From Candidatus Levybacteria bacterium RIFCSPHIGHO2_01_FULL_36_15 (GTDB lineage: Bacteria > Patescibacteriota > Microgenomatia > Levybacterales > GWA1-39-11): a DNA stretch of 44,485 nt. Each line of letters opens with the position of its first letter. Positions within the stretch are counted from its first letter, which is position 1. The DNA is taken from assembly GCA_001782015.1 (NCBI GenBank), contig MFNJ01000003.1, positions 1-44,485 of the forward strand, written 5' to 3'. The notes beneath the pieces are model-generated. The model was not told where the DNA came from, made no database searches, and saw only the letters and a list, made by a program, of their open reading frames with translations. Positions 31,411 to 39,368 of this stretch are shown one piece after another. The position numbers were made by a program, and so were the translations under genes.

Positions 31411-32943
31411 GTGATCAGGAAAAATTATTGTCTTATTATTTTATTTTTTATAATTGGTATTGCATTGAGGTTTCCTCTTATTGAAAAAATGCAGTCACAT
31501 TGGGACGGTCCTCAATACAGTATAGCTGTTGTAAGGTATTCTTTAATCCAGGAAACTCCGGCTCCTCCCGGTTATCCTCTCTATATTGCAATGGGAAGAT
31601 TATTTTATTTTTTTACTCATGATCCGCATAAGGCGCTTTTGTTTGTTAGTGTGTTGTTCAGCGGAATCGGAGCATCTGTTTTTTACTGGTCTGGCCGATT
31701 AATTTTTAACAAAATAACTGGAATAATTGCCGCTTCTATATTTCTTTCAGGATCCACGTTTTATTATTTTGGATTAACTACTTATGCATACGGAATAACT
31801 CCGGTGGTAATTACAATCTTAATGTCAATTCTATATCTTATTATTTTCAAAAAAAAACAGTTAGGATTAGTATTGGGCTTGGCATTTTCCATTATTGTTG
31901 GAATCCGTCCTCAGGAATTAATGTTTGTTTTGCCCATGTTTTTAGCAGGAATAATTTTTTTGCCTGGTAAACAACGTTTCTTTGCAATTGCTGGATCAAT
32001 AGCTTTTTTCCTAATCTGGTTCCTGCCTTATCTTAAGATTGTTGGGGGTTTGGATAACTACATAAAAGTATCAAATAATTTTGCTAAGGGAGCTATTCTT
32101 CCATTTTCTTTCCAGAATTTGTTCGAATTTTCTGAATTGATGCTTAAAGGATTCTGGTTAAGTTTTGGAGTAGCGGGTATTTTTATTTTATATTATCCTT
32201 ACAAACTGATAAATATACTTAAGAATAATAATTTCAAATTATTGTCAAAGAGGAAAAAGCAAATAATTTTTTTCATGCTTTGGTTTTTACCAAGTTTTTT
32301 ATTTAATTTATTTATAAGAACAGACCATGCCGGATATCAGATGGAGTATCTGTCGGCTTTGACTATATTAATCTCTTTTGCGGTGTGGTCGGTATTAAAG
32401 AAAAAAAATACATTAAACTCTGGAGTATTATTAATAATTTTACTTAATTTATTTATATTTTTTAGGAATTGGGATAAAGATTACTCAAAACCCTATAGGC
32501 CAACATCTTTTCATTACTCTGATATTAGGAAAAATGATCTCATTTTAAGTACAAAAGTTAATTTTATAAAAGAAAAATTTAACCCAAAAACTACTCTTAT
32601 AATAATCACTCCAACCTTATGGCGTCCAATAATGTATCATTTTTCGGAGTATCTTGTGTATGAAATTGACGGTTTGTTTACAAAAGAAAAAAAATTTGAA
32701 AAAATAATAAGAATATCAAGAAATTGGAATTCTGAAATGTATTATTCTGATCAACAAAAATTTACAGTGCCTGACAATATTGAAACATTAATTTTATTTG
32801 ATAGCGAATCTAACTTTTGGATAAACGGAAAAGGCAAAAAAGTGTACAGCTTTGGTAAAAATATAAAAATCACATCTTTACCTGTAAATCAACAAGAAGT
32901 GTTTTCCTATAATTTATATAGCATAGAGAAAGTTGATAAGTAA
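31411..32943 (+). CDS. GT-C family membrane glycosyltransferase
   Basis: A 510-aa multi-pass protein with the first-loop MQSHWDGPQYSIAVVRYSL and the PAPPGYPLYIAMGR box seen in GT-C relatives with an aspartate near the first helix. About ten helices follow, then an extracytoplasmic C-terminal tail. The start is a GTG at 31411, immediately preceded in frame by a TAA two codons earlier. An AAGGAG SD-like motif overlaps that GTG by one base, which is too close to serve it. A non-SD or leaderless start is therefore more likely, and the true initiator is uncertain. The next gene starts 2 bp after its stop. Confidence 0.82.
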   Translation: MIRKNYCLIILFFIIGIALRFPLIEKMQSHWDGPQYSIAVVRYSLIQETPAPPGYPLYIAMGRLFYFFTHDPHKALLFVSVLFSGIGASVFYWSGRLIFNKITGIIAASIFLSGSTFYYFGLTTYAYGITPVVITILMSILYLIIFKKKQLGLVLGLAFSIIVGIRPQELMFVLPMFLAGIIFLPGKQRFFAIAGSIAFFLIWFLPYLKIVGGLDNYIKVSNNFAKGAILPFSFQNLFEFSELMLKGFWLSFGVAGIFILYYPYKLINILKNNNFKLLSKRKKQIIFFMLWFLPSFLFNLFIRTDHAGYQMEYLSALTILISFAVWSVLKKKNTLNSGVLLIILLNLFIFFRNWDKDYSKPYRPTSFHYSDIRKNDLILSTKVNFIKEKFNPKTTLIIITPTLWRPIMYHFSEYLVYEIDGLFTKEKKFEKIIRISRNWNSEMYYSDQQKFTVPDNIETLILFDSESNFWINGKGKKVYSFGKNIKITSLPVNQQEVFSYNLYSIEKVDK

Positions 32944-32945
32944 TT

Positions 32946-33416
32946 ATGATAAAAATTGCAAAATTATTATTCCTATTTTTAATAGTTATATGGTTTTCTA
33001 TCTCATTTTTCAGAACAATATATAATTTCTCAAAGATTTTGACAGAAGAATTAAGGTGGATAAATCTTTCGGATGATCAAAAAAGGGTAAAAATTTTTGG
33101 TGATTACCATCAATTATTCAAACTAATTGAGAATAAAACCAATTTATATTCAAAAATACTTTTTGTTACTACTGACGGGCAAGCTTATTATCTGGGAAGG
33201 TATTACTTGTATCCCAGAAAAGTATTTTGGACACATTCTTTAAAAAGCAAAGACATTTCCATTCTAAAGAATAACTACAATTATCTATTTTTATTTACTC
33301 CAAAAAATTATGCTACTAACAGTAATAGACTTGTTTTTGACCATTCTCCTGTTGCAACTTATTCGGCTTTAAAAAATTTAAATTTATCGGGAGTTTTATA
33401 TTCTTTATATGATTGA
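32946..33416 (+). CDS. Small protein with one N-terminal membrane helix and an extracytoplasmic domain
   Basis: A 156-aa protein I cannot assign to a named family. Residues about 5-25 are a hydrophobic helix (LLFLFLIVIWFSISFF), then a soluble region with RVKIFGDYHQLFKLIENKT and FVTTDGQAYYLGRYYLYPRK. The pattern 'hydrophobic strand - aromatic - YYL..YYLYPR' resembles the C-terminal extracytoplasmic tails of the GT-C proteins around it. It is translated between two GT-C genes, 2 bp after the first and overlapping the second by 8 nt. A detached GT-C tail domain is my inference; it could also be an unrelated accessory subunit. Confidence 0.75.
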   Translation: MIKIAKLLFLFLIVIWFSISFFRTIYNFSKILTEELRWINLSDDQKRVKIFGDYHQLFKLIENKTNLYSKILFVTTDGQAYYLGRYYLYPRKVFWTHSLKSKDISILKNNYNYLFLFTPKNYATNSNRLVFDHSPVATYSALKNLNLSGVLYSLYD

Positions 33417-34776
33417 ATTGCAGGTTTTATTAATAATACTGGCTATTGTTTTCATAGGATACCTATTTATAAGAGTGATTAATGTATTTGAGAAGAGATG
33501 TCTGGCAGAAATTATTTTTTATGCCTACGGAGTTGGAGTTGGAGCAGTTGCTTTCCAGCTTTTTACTTATTCAAGGTTGGGAATTTCCTGGAATCCACTG
33601 TTATTGATTGGGCCGTGGTTATTAATAGTTTTAATTTTCAGAAATAAGATATTTCCCAAGCAATCAATTTTGCCTTTCCAAAAAGTAAAATTGAGATATT
33701 TTGACAAAATAATGATTGTATTAATATTATCTTTAATTTTTTTTGTTGCTTTTGAATCAATTATTCGGCCAGTCCAGGCGTGGGATGGGTGGTCAAGCTG
33801 GTTAATGAAAGCAAAAATATATTATATGGATGGAAAAATAAATCCAAGCAGCTTTTTGTATCTCGATTCTGAGTACCCCTTAACTATTAGTTTAATGTCA
33901 ACCTTTATTTACATAATGATTGGGCAGGTAAACGATAGGGCAGTATTGTTATCATTTTTTATGTTTTATTTTTCTATTGGTGCTGTTACATTTTTTTCTT
34001 TAAAAAATTATGTTGGGTTAACAAGGAGTTTAATCTTTACTTTTCTTCTTCTCTCTCTACAAAACATTATAAGGCATGGTGGACGCTTTGAGGCGGGACA
34101 GGCTGATTTGGCCCTTGGATATTATATACTTGTATCCGGAATTTTGTTAATGGATTTTATTAAAAATTACAATATTAAAACGTTAATTCTTTTAAATTTA
34201 TTTCTTGGGATAACTTCTATGATTAAAAATGAAGGATTACCTTATTCTTTGTTTGTGGAAGTTTTAATAATATACCATATTATTAAAATTAGAAAATATA
34301 ATTATTTACTACCTCTTTTCTTATGGTTGATTCCGCTTTTAGATTGGCAGCTTTTTAAAATAATTAACAGACTGCCAGTTAACTATCTTTTCAGAAATTT
34401 TTATATTCACACAGGAAGGATATTAGATGTAATTTTAACCATATCAAAGGAGTTTATTAATTTGAAAAATTGGAATATTTTATGGCTAGTTTTTATAGCA
34501 AGTATTTTTCTTCCTCTTTCTACAAAAATTAGATCCGTCCTAAGATATTTGTATATTTTAATCTTTTTTCAGCTAATAATGTATTTATTTATATTTCTTA
34601 TTACACCAGTTGATGCCACAGTTCATATTAATAACGTTATTGACAGATTGTTGATACATATTGCTCCGTCATCAGTTTTTTCAATAGCTATTGCCTCAAC
34701 TAATCTTAACTTAAAAAACTATTTCATACTGCAAAAATTAAAATATTCCCTACGAAGATTCCAGTCTTTATTTTAA
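33409..34776 (+). CDS. GT-C family membrane glycosyltransferase
   Basis: A 455-aa multi-pass protein. A long N-terminal stretch of helices precedes PVQAWDGWSSWLMKAKIYYM and a LDSEYPLTISLMSTFIY box, the WDGW...YP pattern of one GT-C clade. GRFEAGQADLALGYYILVSG and MIKNEGLPYSLFVE follow. Unlike its neighbours it ends soon after the last helices, without a large C-terminal tail. That fits the idea that the 156-aa protein encoded just before it (8-nt overlap) supplies the missing tail. It converges with the GT-C gene at 34791 with only 14 bp between stops. Confidence 0.82.
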   Translation: MIELQVLLIILAIVFIGYLFIRVINVFEKRCLAEIIFYAYGVGVGAVAFQLFTYSRLGISWNPLLLIGPWLLIVLIFRNKIFPKQSILPFQKVKLRYFDKIMIVLILSLIFFVAFESIIRPVQAWDGWSSWLMKAKIYYMDGKINPSSFLYLDSEYPLTISLMSTFIYIMIGQVNDRAVLLSFFMFYFSIGAVTFFSLKNYVGLTRSLIFTFLLLSLQNIIRHGGRFEAGQADLALGYYILVSGILLMDFIKNYNIKTLILLNLFLGITSMIKNEGLPYSLFVEVLIIYHIIKIRKYNYLLPLFLWLIPLLDWQLFKIINRLPVNYLFRNFYIHTGRILDVILTISKEFINLKNWNILWLVFIASIFLPLSTKIRSVLRYLYILIFFQLIMYLFIFLITPVDATVHINNVIDRLLIHIAPSSVFSIAIASTNLNLKNYFILQKLKYSLRRFQSLF

Positions 34777-34790
34777 GCACCAAGCGATAC

Positions 34791-36341
34791 TTAATGCTCT
34801 TTGTTAACAAGTAACCAGATTTTAATCAGAGGATCATTATAATCAATGCGGTGTTTGGAATATTTTAAGTTTTGTATTTTGGGGTATTGTGTAGAATGGC
34901 CAGATATTATTTTATAAATAGACAGGTTATCATTGAAATCAATTTGCTTATATTCTTGTATGGCGAAATTCCGGACAAGAGGTTTTAAAACATATTCCTT
35001 TTTGTAAGATAATGAGAGGACATGTAAATACGGCCCGGAATATAGACCATACGGTTCAGAAAGCGCTTGAGATGATATAAAAACAGGTTTTTTACTCTCT
35101 AAATTATCAATAATTTCTTTGTTTAATGCTTCCTTGCTCCATCCCGGCTCTTCCACGAAAATTGTTTTGCCTCGATATACTTTATCCAGTTGAGGTCTTG
35201 CAAAATGACTTTCAATAAATAACCCATTTTGCGGTAGGTTTTTAACCGCTTGAGCCTCAATAATATAAGGTGTGTCTTTTTTGAGAAGTTGAAGTGTTGG
35301 AACTGTTGAAATCAATAGGTATGCTATTACAGAATAATAAAGCAGTCTTTTTTTTCCCAGGGTAAATCCAACTGATAAAGCAATACCAAAACTTGCAATT
35401 AGGGAATGTCTTCCATAAAGAAGTGAATCCCACCATTGATTGGTGATCAAAGCTGGAAATATCCAGAATATTAGAATAATGAATAATTTTTTATTCCTTA
35501 AGTATGAATATACGATGAAAACAAAACTTAATAATGTTAACAAAAGAGTATTGTTCCTCAAAAGAGGAATTGTGAAATTTCTCAAAAAAATCAATACTGA
35601 GCTTAGACTGAATGAAAGATTAGCGTGTTCCCCAAATTTACTGCTGAACAGCTGGAATATTCCGTTAATAATACCGGATTTAATGAGAATAGAAATAAAA
35701 TGTCCGTTCACAACACCTCCTAAAGCAACTGCTATAAGTAAGTATATTATTGATTTGTAAGTATTTTCAGGTTTTGTACGATAAACAGAATAGATTATTA
35801 AGGGAATCCATAAAATTACTATTAAATGCGTAGTAAAAGAAAGAATTAAAAAAATAATCCCTAAAAAAAGATACAAAATTTTGGCATATTTTAAGTTAAA
35901 GTATTTTATGAAGAAGTAGAAAGAGAAGAGGAAAAAAGAAACATACGTGGTTTCCATCATAATAGTTGAATTGGAGATCCAGAAGATTGGGATAATTGAG
36001 GCGATTATTGAGCTTTTTAAGGCAATATTTTTATCAAATAGATTTTTTATGATTTGATAAAAACAGCAAATTCCAAAAAATGCCAATATTGCCTGAATAA
36101 AAATTACTGAAAAAGAAGGTGGTAGCTGAAATGTTTGAGCTAAGTGATAAACCGGCCAGAAAATCATTATATAGCCTGGATGAAGAGGTAAATGTCCGGA
36201 TGATAGAGCATTTAATAAATTATTGTCTGATAGCCTTGTTAGGTATTCAGGTGAGTCAAAAAAAACCGCTTGCGAATTTGCAAAATATAATCTTGAAAGT
36301 AAGAAAATAAAAAAAAACAAAATTAAATATTTTTTATTCAC
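34791..36341 (-). CDS. GT-C family membrane glycosyltransferase
   Basis: A 516-aa multi-pass protein beginning NKKYLILFFFIFLLSRLYFA, with FFDSPEYLTRLSDNNL and SSGHLPLHPGYIMIFWPVYH as first-loop elements and TLLSF-type helices after. A conspicuous RHSLIASFGIALSVG segment precedes a C-terminal tail of about 180 aa containing ESHFARPQLDKVYRG. The start codon is GTG (36341). The out-of-frame ATG that overlaps it is not usable. The Nudix gene ends 32 nt upstream on the same strand, so they are probably cotranscribed. Converges with the 33409 gene. Confidence 0.8.
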   Translation of the reverse strand: MNKKYLILFFFIFLLSRLYFANSQAVFFDSPEYLTRLSDNNLLNALSSGHLPLHPGYIMIFWPVYHLAQTFQLPPSFSVIFIQAILAFFGICCFYQIIKNLFDKNIALKSSIIASIIPIFWISNSTIMMETTYVSFFLFSFYFFIKYFNLKYAKILYLFLGIIFLILSFTTHLIVILWIPLIIYSVYRTKPENTYKSIIYLLIAVALGGVVNGHFISILIKSGIINGIFQLFSSKFGEHANLSFSLSSVLIFLRNFTIPLLRNNTLLLTLLSFVFIVYSYLRNKKLFIILIFWIFPALITNQWWDSLLYGRHSLIASFGIALSVGFTLGKKRLLYYSVIAYLLISTVPTLQLLKKDTPYIIEAQAVKNLPQNGLFIESHFARPQLDKVYRGKTIFVEEPGWSKEALNKEIIDNLESKKPVFISSQALSEPYGLYSGPYLHVLSLSYKKEYVLKPLVRNFAIQEYKQIDFNDNLSIYKIISGHSTQYPKIQNLKYSKHRIDYNDPLIKIWLLVNKEH

Positions 36342-36373
36342 ATTAAATATTGCAAGAGAAATAGGATAACTAA

Positions 36374-36799
36374 TTATTTATCTGTTGCTCTTTCTATAAA
36401 AGATTTAAGGATATCAGGAAGATTTGAATTTAGTAATTTTTCTTTTAAAACCCATTTGAATTGATCATGCTCCCAATTAAGTGATATATTTTTAGATTTA
36501 GTTTTTGCAATATAACCTATCATTACAACAAATTTTCCTCCTTCCATAAAAGAAACAACGTGGATAGGTCTCACGTCTACGATATCCAGTCCTGTTTCTT
36601 CTTTGGCTTCTCTTACTATTCCTTGTATAGGATCTTCTTTTTCTAAACCGCCGCCCGGTAAGCTCCATTTTCCCGCATCTCTACATTTCTCCGATCTTCT
36701 TAATAAGAGTATTTGACCTTTATCATTTGAAACAATAACTTTTTGAGCGATTAAAGCGAAATTTTTAGGAACGTTATAGCCTTCGATATACTTATCCAT
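36374..36799 (-). CDS. Nudix hydrolase
   Basis: A 141-aa pyrophosphohydrolase. The complete Nudix box is visible in GGGLEKEDPIQGIVREAKEE followed by TGL, matching G-x5-E-x7-REUxEExGU with all metal-binding glutamates. A KWSLPGGG lead-in and WEHDQFKWV in the C-terminal part match MutT/ADP-ribose-type relatives. The substrate cannot be decided from sequence. The gene stands between divergent start regions and ends 32 nt before the GT-C gene at 34791. It may control nucleotide-sugar or nucleoside-diphosphate pools, but that is speculation. Confidence 0.93.
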   Translation of the reverse strand: MDKYIEGYNVPKNFALIAQKVIVSNDKGQILLLRRSEKCRDAGKWSLPGGGLEKEDPIQGIVREAKEETGLDIVDVRPIHVVSFMEGGKFVVMIGYIAKTKSKNISLNWEHDQFKWVLKEKLLNSNLPDILKSFIERATDK

Positions 36800-36829
36800 A
36801 AATTATAATTTATCAATCAAATTTTATGA

Positions 36830-36835
36830 TAAAAT
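36830..36835 (+). promoter_or_regulatory. -10 box of the WaaE-like gene (near-leaderless)
   Basis: TAAAAT is followed by 8 nt and the ATG at 36844. No strong -35 is seen at 17-18 nt. The position matches the leaderless pattern of other first genes here. Confidence 0.45.
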
Positions 36836-36843
36836 AATTCAGC

Positions 36844-37638
36844 ATGCAACATGCTCATATGTTAGGTGTAGTCATTTTAACTAAAAATGAGGAGAATAAT
36901 ATAATTGACTGTTTGGAAAGCGTTAGTTTTGCGGATGAAATAATTATTGTTGACGATTTTTCTTCAGACAGAACATTGGACATTATAAGAGACTTAAAAA
37001 ATAAGAAAATTCATGTTTATAAAAGAAAATTGGATAATGATTTTTCTTCACAGAGAAATTTTGGCATTTCTAAGGCAAAAGGCGAATGGATCTTATTTGT
37101 TGATGCTGATGAAAGAGTGAGTGAACAGTTGGGTGGAGAAATACTTAGTGTACTCAGCAACAAGAATTTAGACAATGTGGGATTTTATATTAAGAGATCT
37201 GATGTTATATGGGGTGAGAAGTTGAAACATGGAGAAAGCGGTAATATTCAACTCTTAAGACTTGCAAAAAAGGGTTCAGGATCCTGGGCAGGGAAAGTGC
37301 ATGAAACCTGGAAAATAGATGGAGAAAAATTAAGTTTAAACAATGAATTAGTTCACTTTCCTCATAAAAATGAAAGGACTTTTTTAAAGGAAATAAACTA
37401 CTACACAACTTTACGCGCTGAAGAATTATACAGTCACAATATAAAAACAAATGCTTTTTCAATAATTATTTATCCGGTCGGCAAATTTATCTATAATTTT
37501 ATTATTAATTTTGGTTTTTTAGATAAGATGCCGGGTTTTGTTTTTGCGGTTAATATGAGCTTCCATTCTTTTCTAGTCAGAGGCAAACTGTGGCTTTTAT
37601 GGAAAAAAAGAATAAAAAAACTGTTTTTGGGATACTAA
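36844..37638 (+). CDS. WaaE/KdtX-like family 2 glycosyltransferase
   Basis: A 264-aa GT2 enzyme resembling lipopolysaccharide core beta-1,4-glucosyltransferase (WaaE) and related surface-glycan enzymes. It has LGVVILTKNEENNIIDCLES, IIIVDDFSSDRT, SSQRNFGISKAKGEWILF, FVDADERVSEQL (DxD-type) and the later SWAGKVHETW motif of this subgroup. The C-terminal part is partly hydrophobic. The first ATG (36844) matches the predicted transcription start, with an ATG five codons later as an alternative. It overlaps the following GT-C gene by 40 nt, so the pair is coupled. The acceptor is unknown. Confidence 0.87.
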   Translation: MQHAHMLGVVILTKNEENNIIDCLESVSFADEIIIVDDFSSDRTLDIIRDLKNKKIHVYKRKLDNDFSSQRNFGISKAKGEWILFVDADERVSEQLGGEILSVLSNKNLDNVGFYIKRSDVIWGEKLKHGESGNIQLLRLAKKGSGSWAGKVHETWKIDGEKLSLNNELVHFPHKNERTFLKEINYYTTLRAEELYSHNIKTNAFSIIIYPVGKFIYNFIINFGFLDKMPGFVFAVNMSFHSFLVRGKLWLLWKKRIKKLFLGY

Positions 37639-39206
37639 AAAGTCTTCAAATATTTATTATAGTTCCTATTCTGATTTTTGTATATTTTCTGACTTTAGGA
37701 ATTAATTTGCCTTATGTAGGGCCCAATGCTACAAACTTTAATAACTATTCTCTGATAGCAAGAAATTATAATAAATTTGGATTGCTTAATACTAAGTTTG
37801 CCCAAATAACGTCTGTTAGCAGGACTTTACCTGATAACCCACAGTATTATCTTCACCACCCACCTCTTATTTCCATAATTCAAGCCTTGTTTTTTAAAAT
37901 TCTTGGTGAAAGCTTTATGACAGGCCGGCTGCCGGTAATAATATTTTCTATCCTCTCTTTGGTATTTATCTATTTTATAGGAAAAGAGATTAAAAATAAA
38001 AAGTTTGCTCTTGTTGCGGTTATTATCTATTGTTTTATCCCGGCATCTTCTATTTTTGGGAGAATGATTGGTCAGGAACCTTTGGTTTTATTTTTTTCAC
38101 TTGCATCAATATACCTGTTATTAAAATACTTAAAAAGTAAAAGCAAATTAATGCTTCTATTATTTTTTATTAGCATTGTACTTGGAACTTTAAGCGACTG
38201 GCCAATGATTTATTTTAGCTTCTGGACGAGCTGGTTTTTAATTTTTAAAAAAGAGTACAAGCTGGCTGTTGCCTGTTTTGCTGCGTCTTTACTTACCGGT
38301 ATTGCCTTTTTGCTTAATATTTATTATCTGGTACACGGCTTTTCGGATATTATTGCTGCTTTTCTAACAAGAAGCCCAGGCCAATTACTAAACCTTCCCT
38401 TCTGGCCAATAATCTGGCCCCTTGTTATATTCATCAGATTAAACGTTTATTTTACTCCTCTTTTTACTCTTTTTTCCCTTGTGTTTTTAAAAGGATTTAG
38501 GGAGACAAATAGACAAAATAATAATACAGTACCTATAATTTTTGTCATGTTGTTTTTTGGACTTACTCATATCGCGCTTTTTCCTGAAGGATCGTTTGGT
38601 CATCCATACTGGATTTACTATCTGATACCGTTTATTGTGTTTTACTCAACCTTTACATTGTTCAAATTGTTTTCAAGTAAAAAAATTTTGTTAGCAGTAG
38701 TTTTGGCTGTAAATTTTTATTTTTTTATTAGAGTAGAGAATTGGAAAATAAAAGAAATACAGGCAAATTTGTGGCGCTATGATATTGCCAAGACAATTGA
38801 GGATAAGTACCTTGCGCCATACGAAACAATATCAATAAATTCCAATTCCCTGGTGGATCCGGATATGTTTGCATATCAATTTAATCATGATGTTTTAATA
38901 CTCAACCCAAAGGATATTATTAAAAAAGAAACTAATACGGATCATTATATTTATTCTTGTTTTGGCGAATGTTTGAAAGACAAAAATTTGATAGAATTGT
39001 TGGAAAATAAAAAATATGTAAAAGAAAAGTTTTCACAAGGAGATGTCTATACGATTTTCTTAAAAGAAAAAAGGAAAAATCCCGGCAGTGAAAACCTTTA
39101 TTTATCGGATTCCAGGAACAGTTTAAATATTGTGTCTGGCAAAGAAAGCTTGTTTAAAAAAATATATAATTATTTACTAACTTTTTTGCATATGCCCCAA
39201 CTTTGA
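37599..39206 (+). CDS. GT-C family membrane glycosyltransferase (ArnT/PMT-like)
   Basis: A roughly 535-aa multi-pass enzyme with the ArnT-like first loop: PYVGPNATNFNNYSLIARNY, followed by PQYYLHHPPLISIIQALFFK (HHPP motif), KILGESFMTGRLPVIIFSIL and RMIGQEPLVLFFS. Such proteins use polyprenyl-phosphate sugars outside the membrane. The C-terminal tail contains LVDPDMFAYQFNHD. I use the ATG at 37599 in place of the tracked GTG nine nt earlier. It overlaps the WaaE-like gene by 40 nt, so its translation probably depends on it. A short remnant ORF begins 1 bp after its stop. Confidence 0.84.
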   Translation: MEKKNKKTVFGILKSLQIFIIVPILIFVYFLTLGINLPYVGPNATNFNNYSLIARNYNKFGLLNTKFAQITSVSRTLPDNPQYYLHHPPLISIIQALFFKILGESFMTGRLPVIIFSILSLVFIYFIGKEIKNKKFALVAVIIYCFIPASSIFGRMIGQEPLVLFFSLASIYLLLKYLKSKSKLMLLLFFISIVLGTLSDWPMIYFSFWTSWFLIFKKEYKLAVACFAASLLTGIAFLLNIYYLVHGFSDIIAAFLTRSPGQLLNLPFWPIIWPLVIFIRLNVYFTPLFTLFSLVFLKGFRETNRQNNNTVPIIFVMLFFGLTHIALFPEGSFGHPYWIYYLIPFIVFYSTFTLFKLFSSKKILLAVVLAVNFYFFIRVENWKIKEIQANLWRYDIAKTIEDKYLAPYETISINSNSLVDPDMFAYQFNHDVLILNPKDIIKKETNTDHYIYSCFGECLKDKNLIELLENKKYVKEKFSQGDVYTIFLKEKRKNPGSENLYLSDSRNSLNIVSGKESLFKKIYNYLLTFLHMPQL

Positions 39207-39207
39207 T

Positions 39208-39354
39208 ATGATAAATAAAAAGTATAGAAATTTAAGTTTAAAAAAAATAGGTACTTTACTTTTTTTTCTGTGGAGCGCATATGTATTGTTATCCTATATT
39301 ACTTTCCTTCTGTGCCGGGCCAAAATTTGCATAAATTTTTTTCAAATATTCTGA
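39208..39354 (+). pseudogene. Truncated, frameshifted GT-C N-terminus remnant
   Basis: A 48-codon ORF beginning 1 bp after the stop of the preceding gene encodes a basic start and a membrane helix (KKIGTLLFFLWSAYVLLSY). It ends soon after at a TGA. A second frame continues from about 39288 with a sequence like LYYFPSVPGQNLHKFFSN, which reads as the natural continuation. One frameshift within or after the helix, plus truncation by the next gene's 3' end, would explain this. The 162-bp gap between convergent genes otherwise looks noncoding. It may instead be a genuine small membrane peptide. Confidence 0.4.
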
Positions 39355-39368
39355 CTTACCGCGATTTG

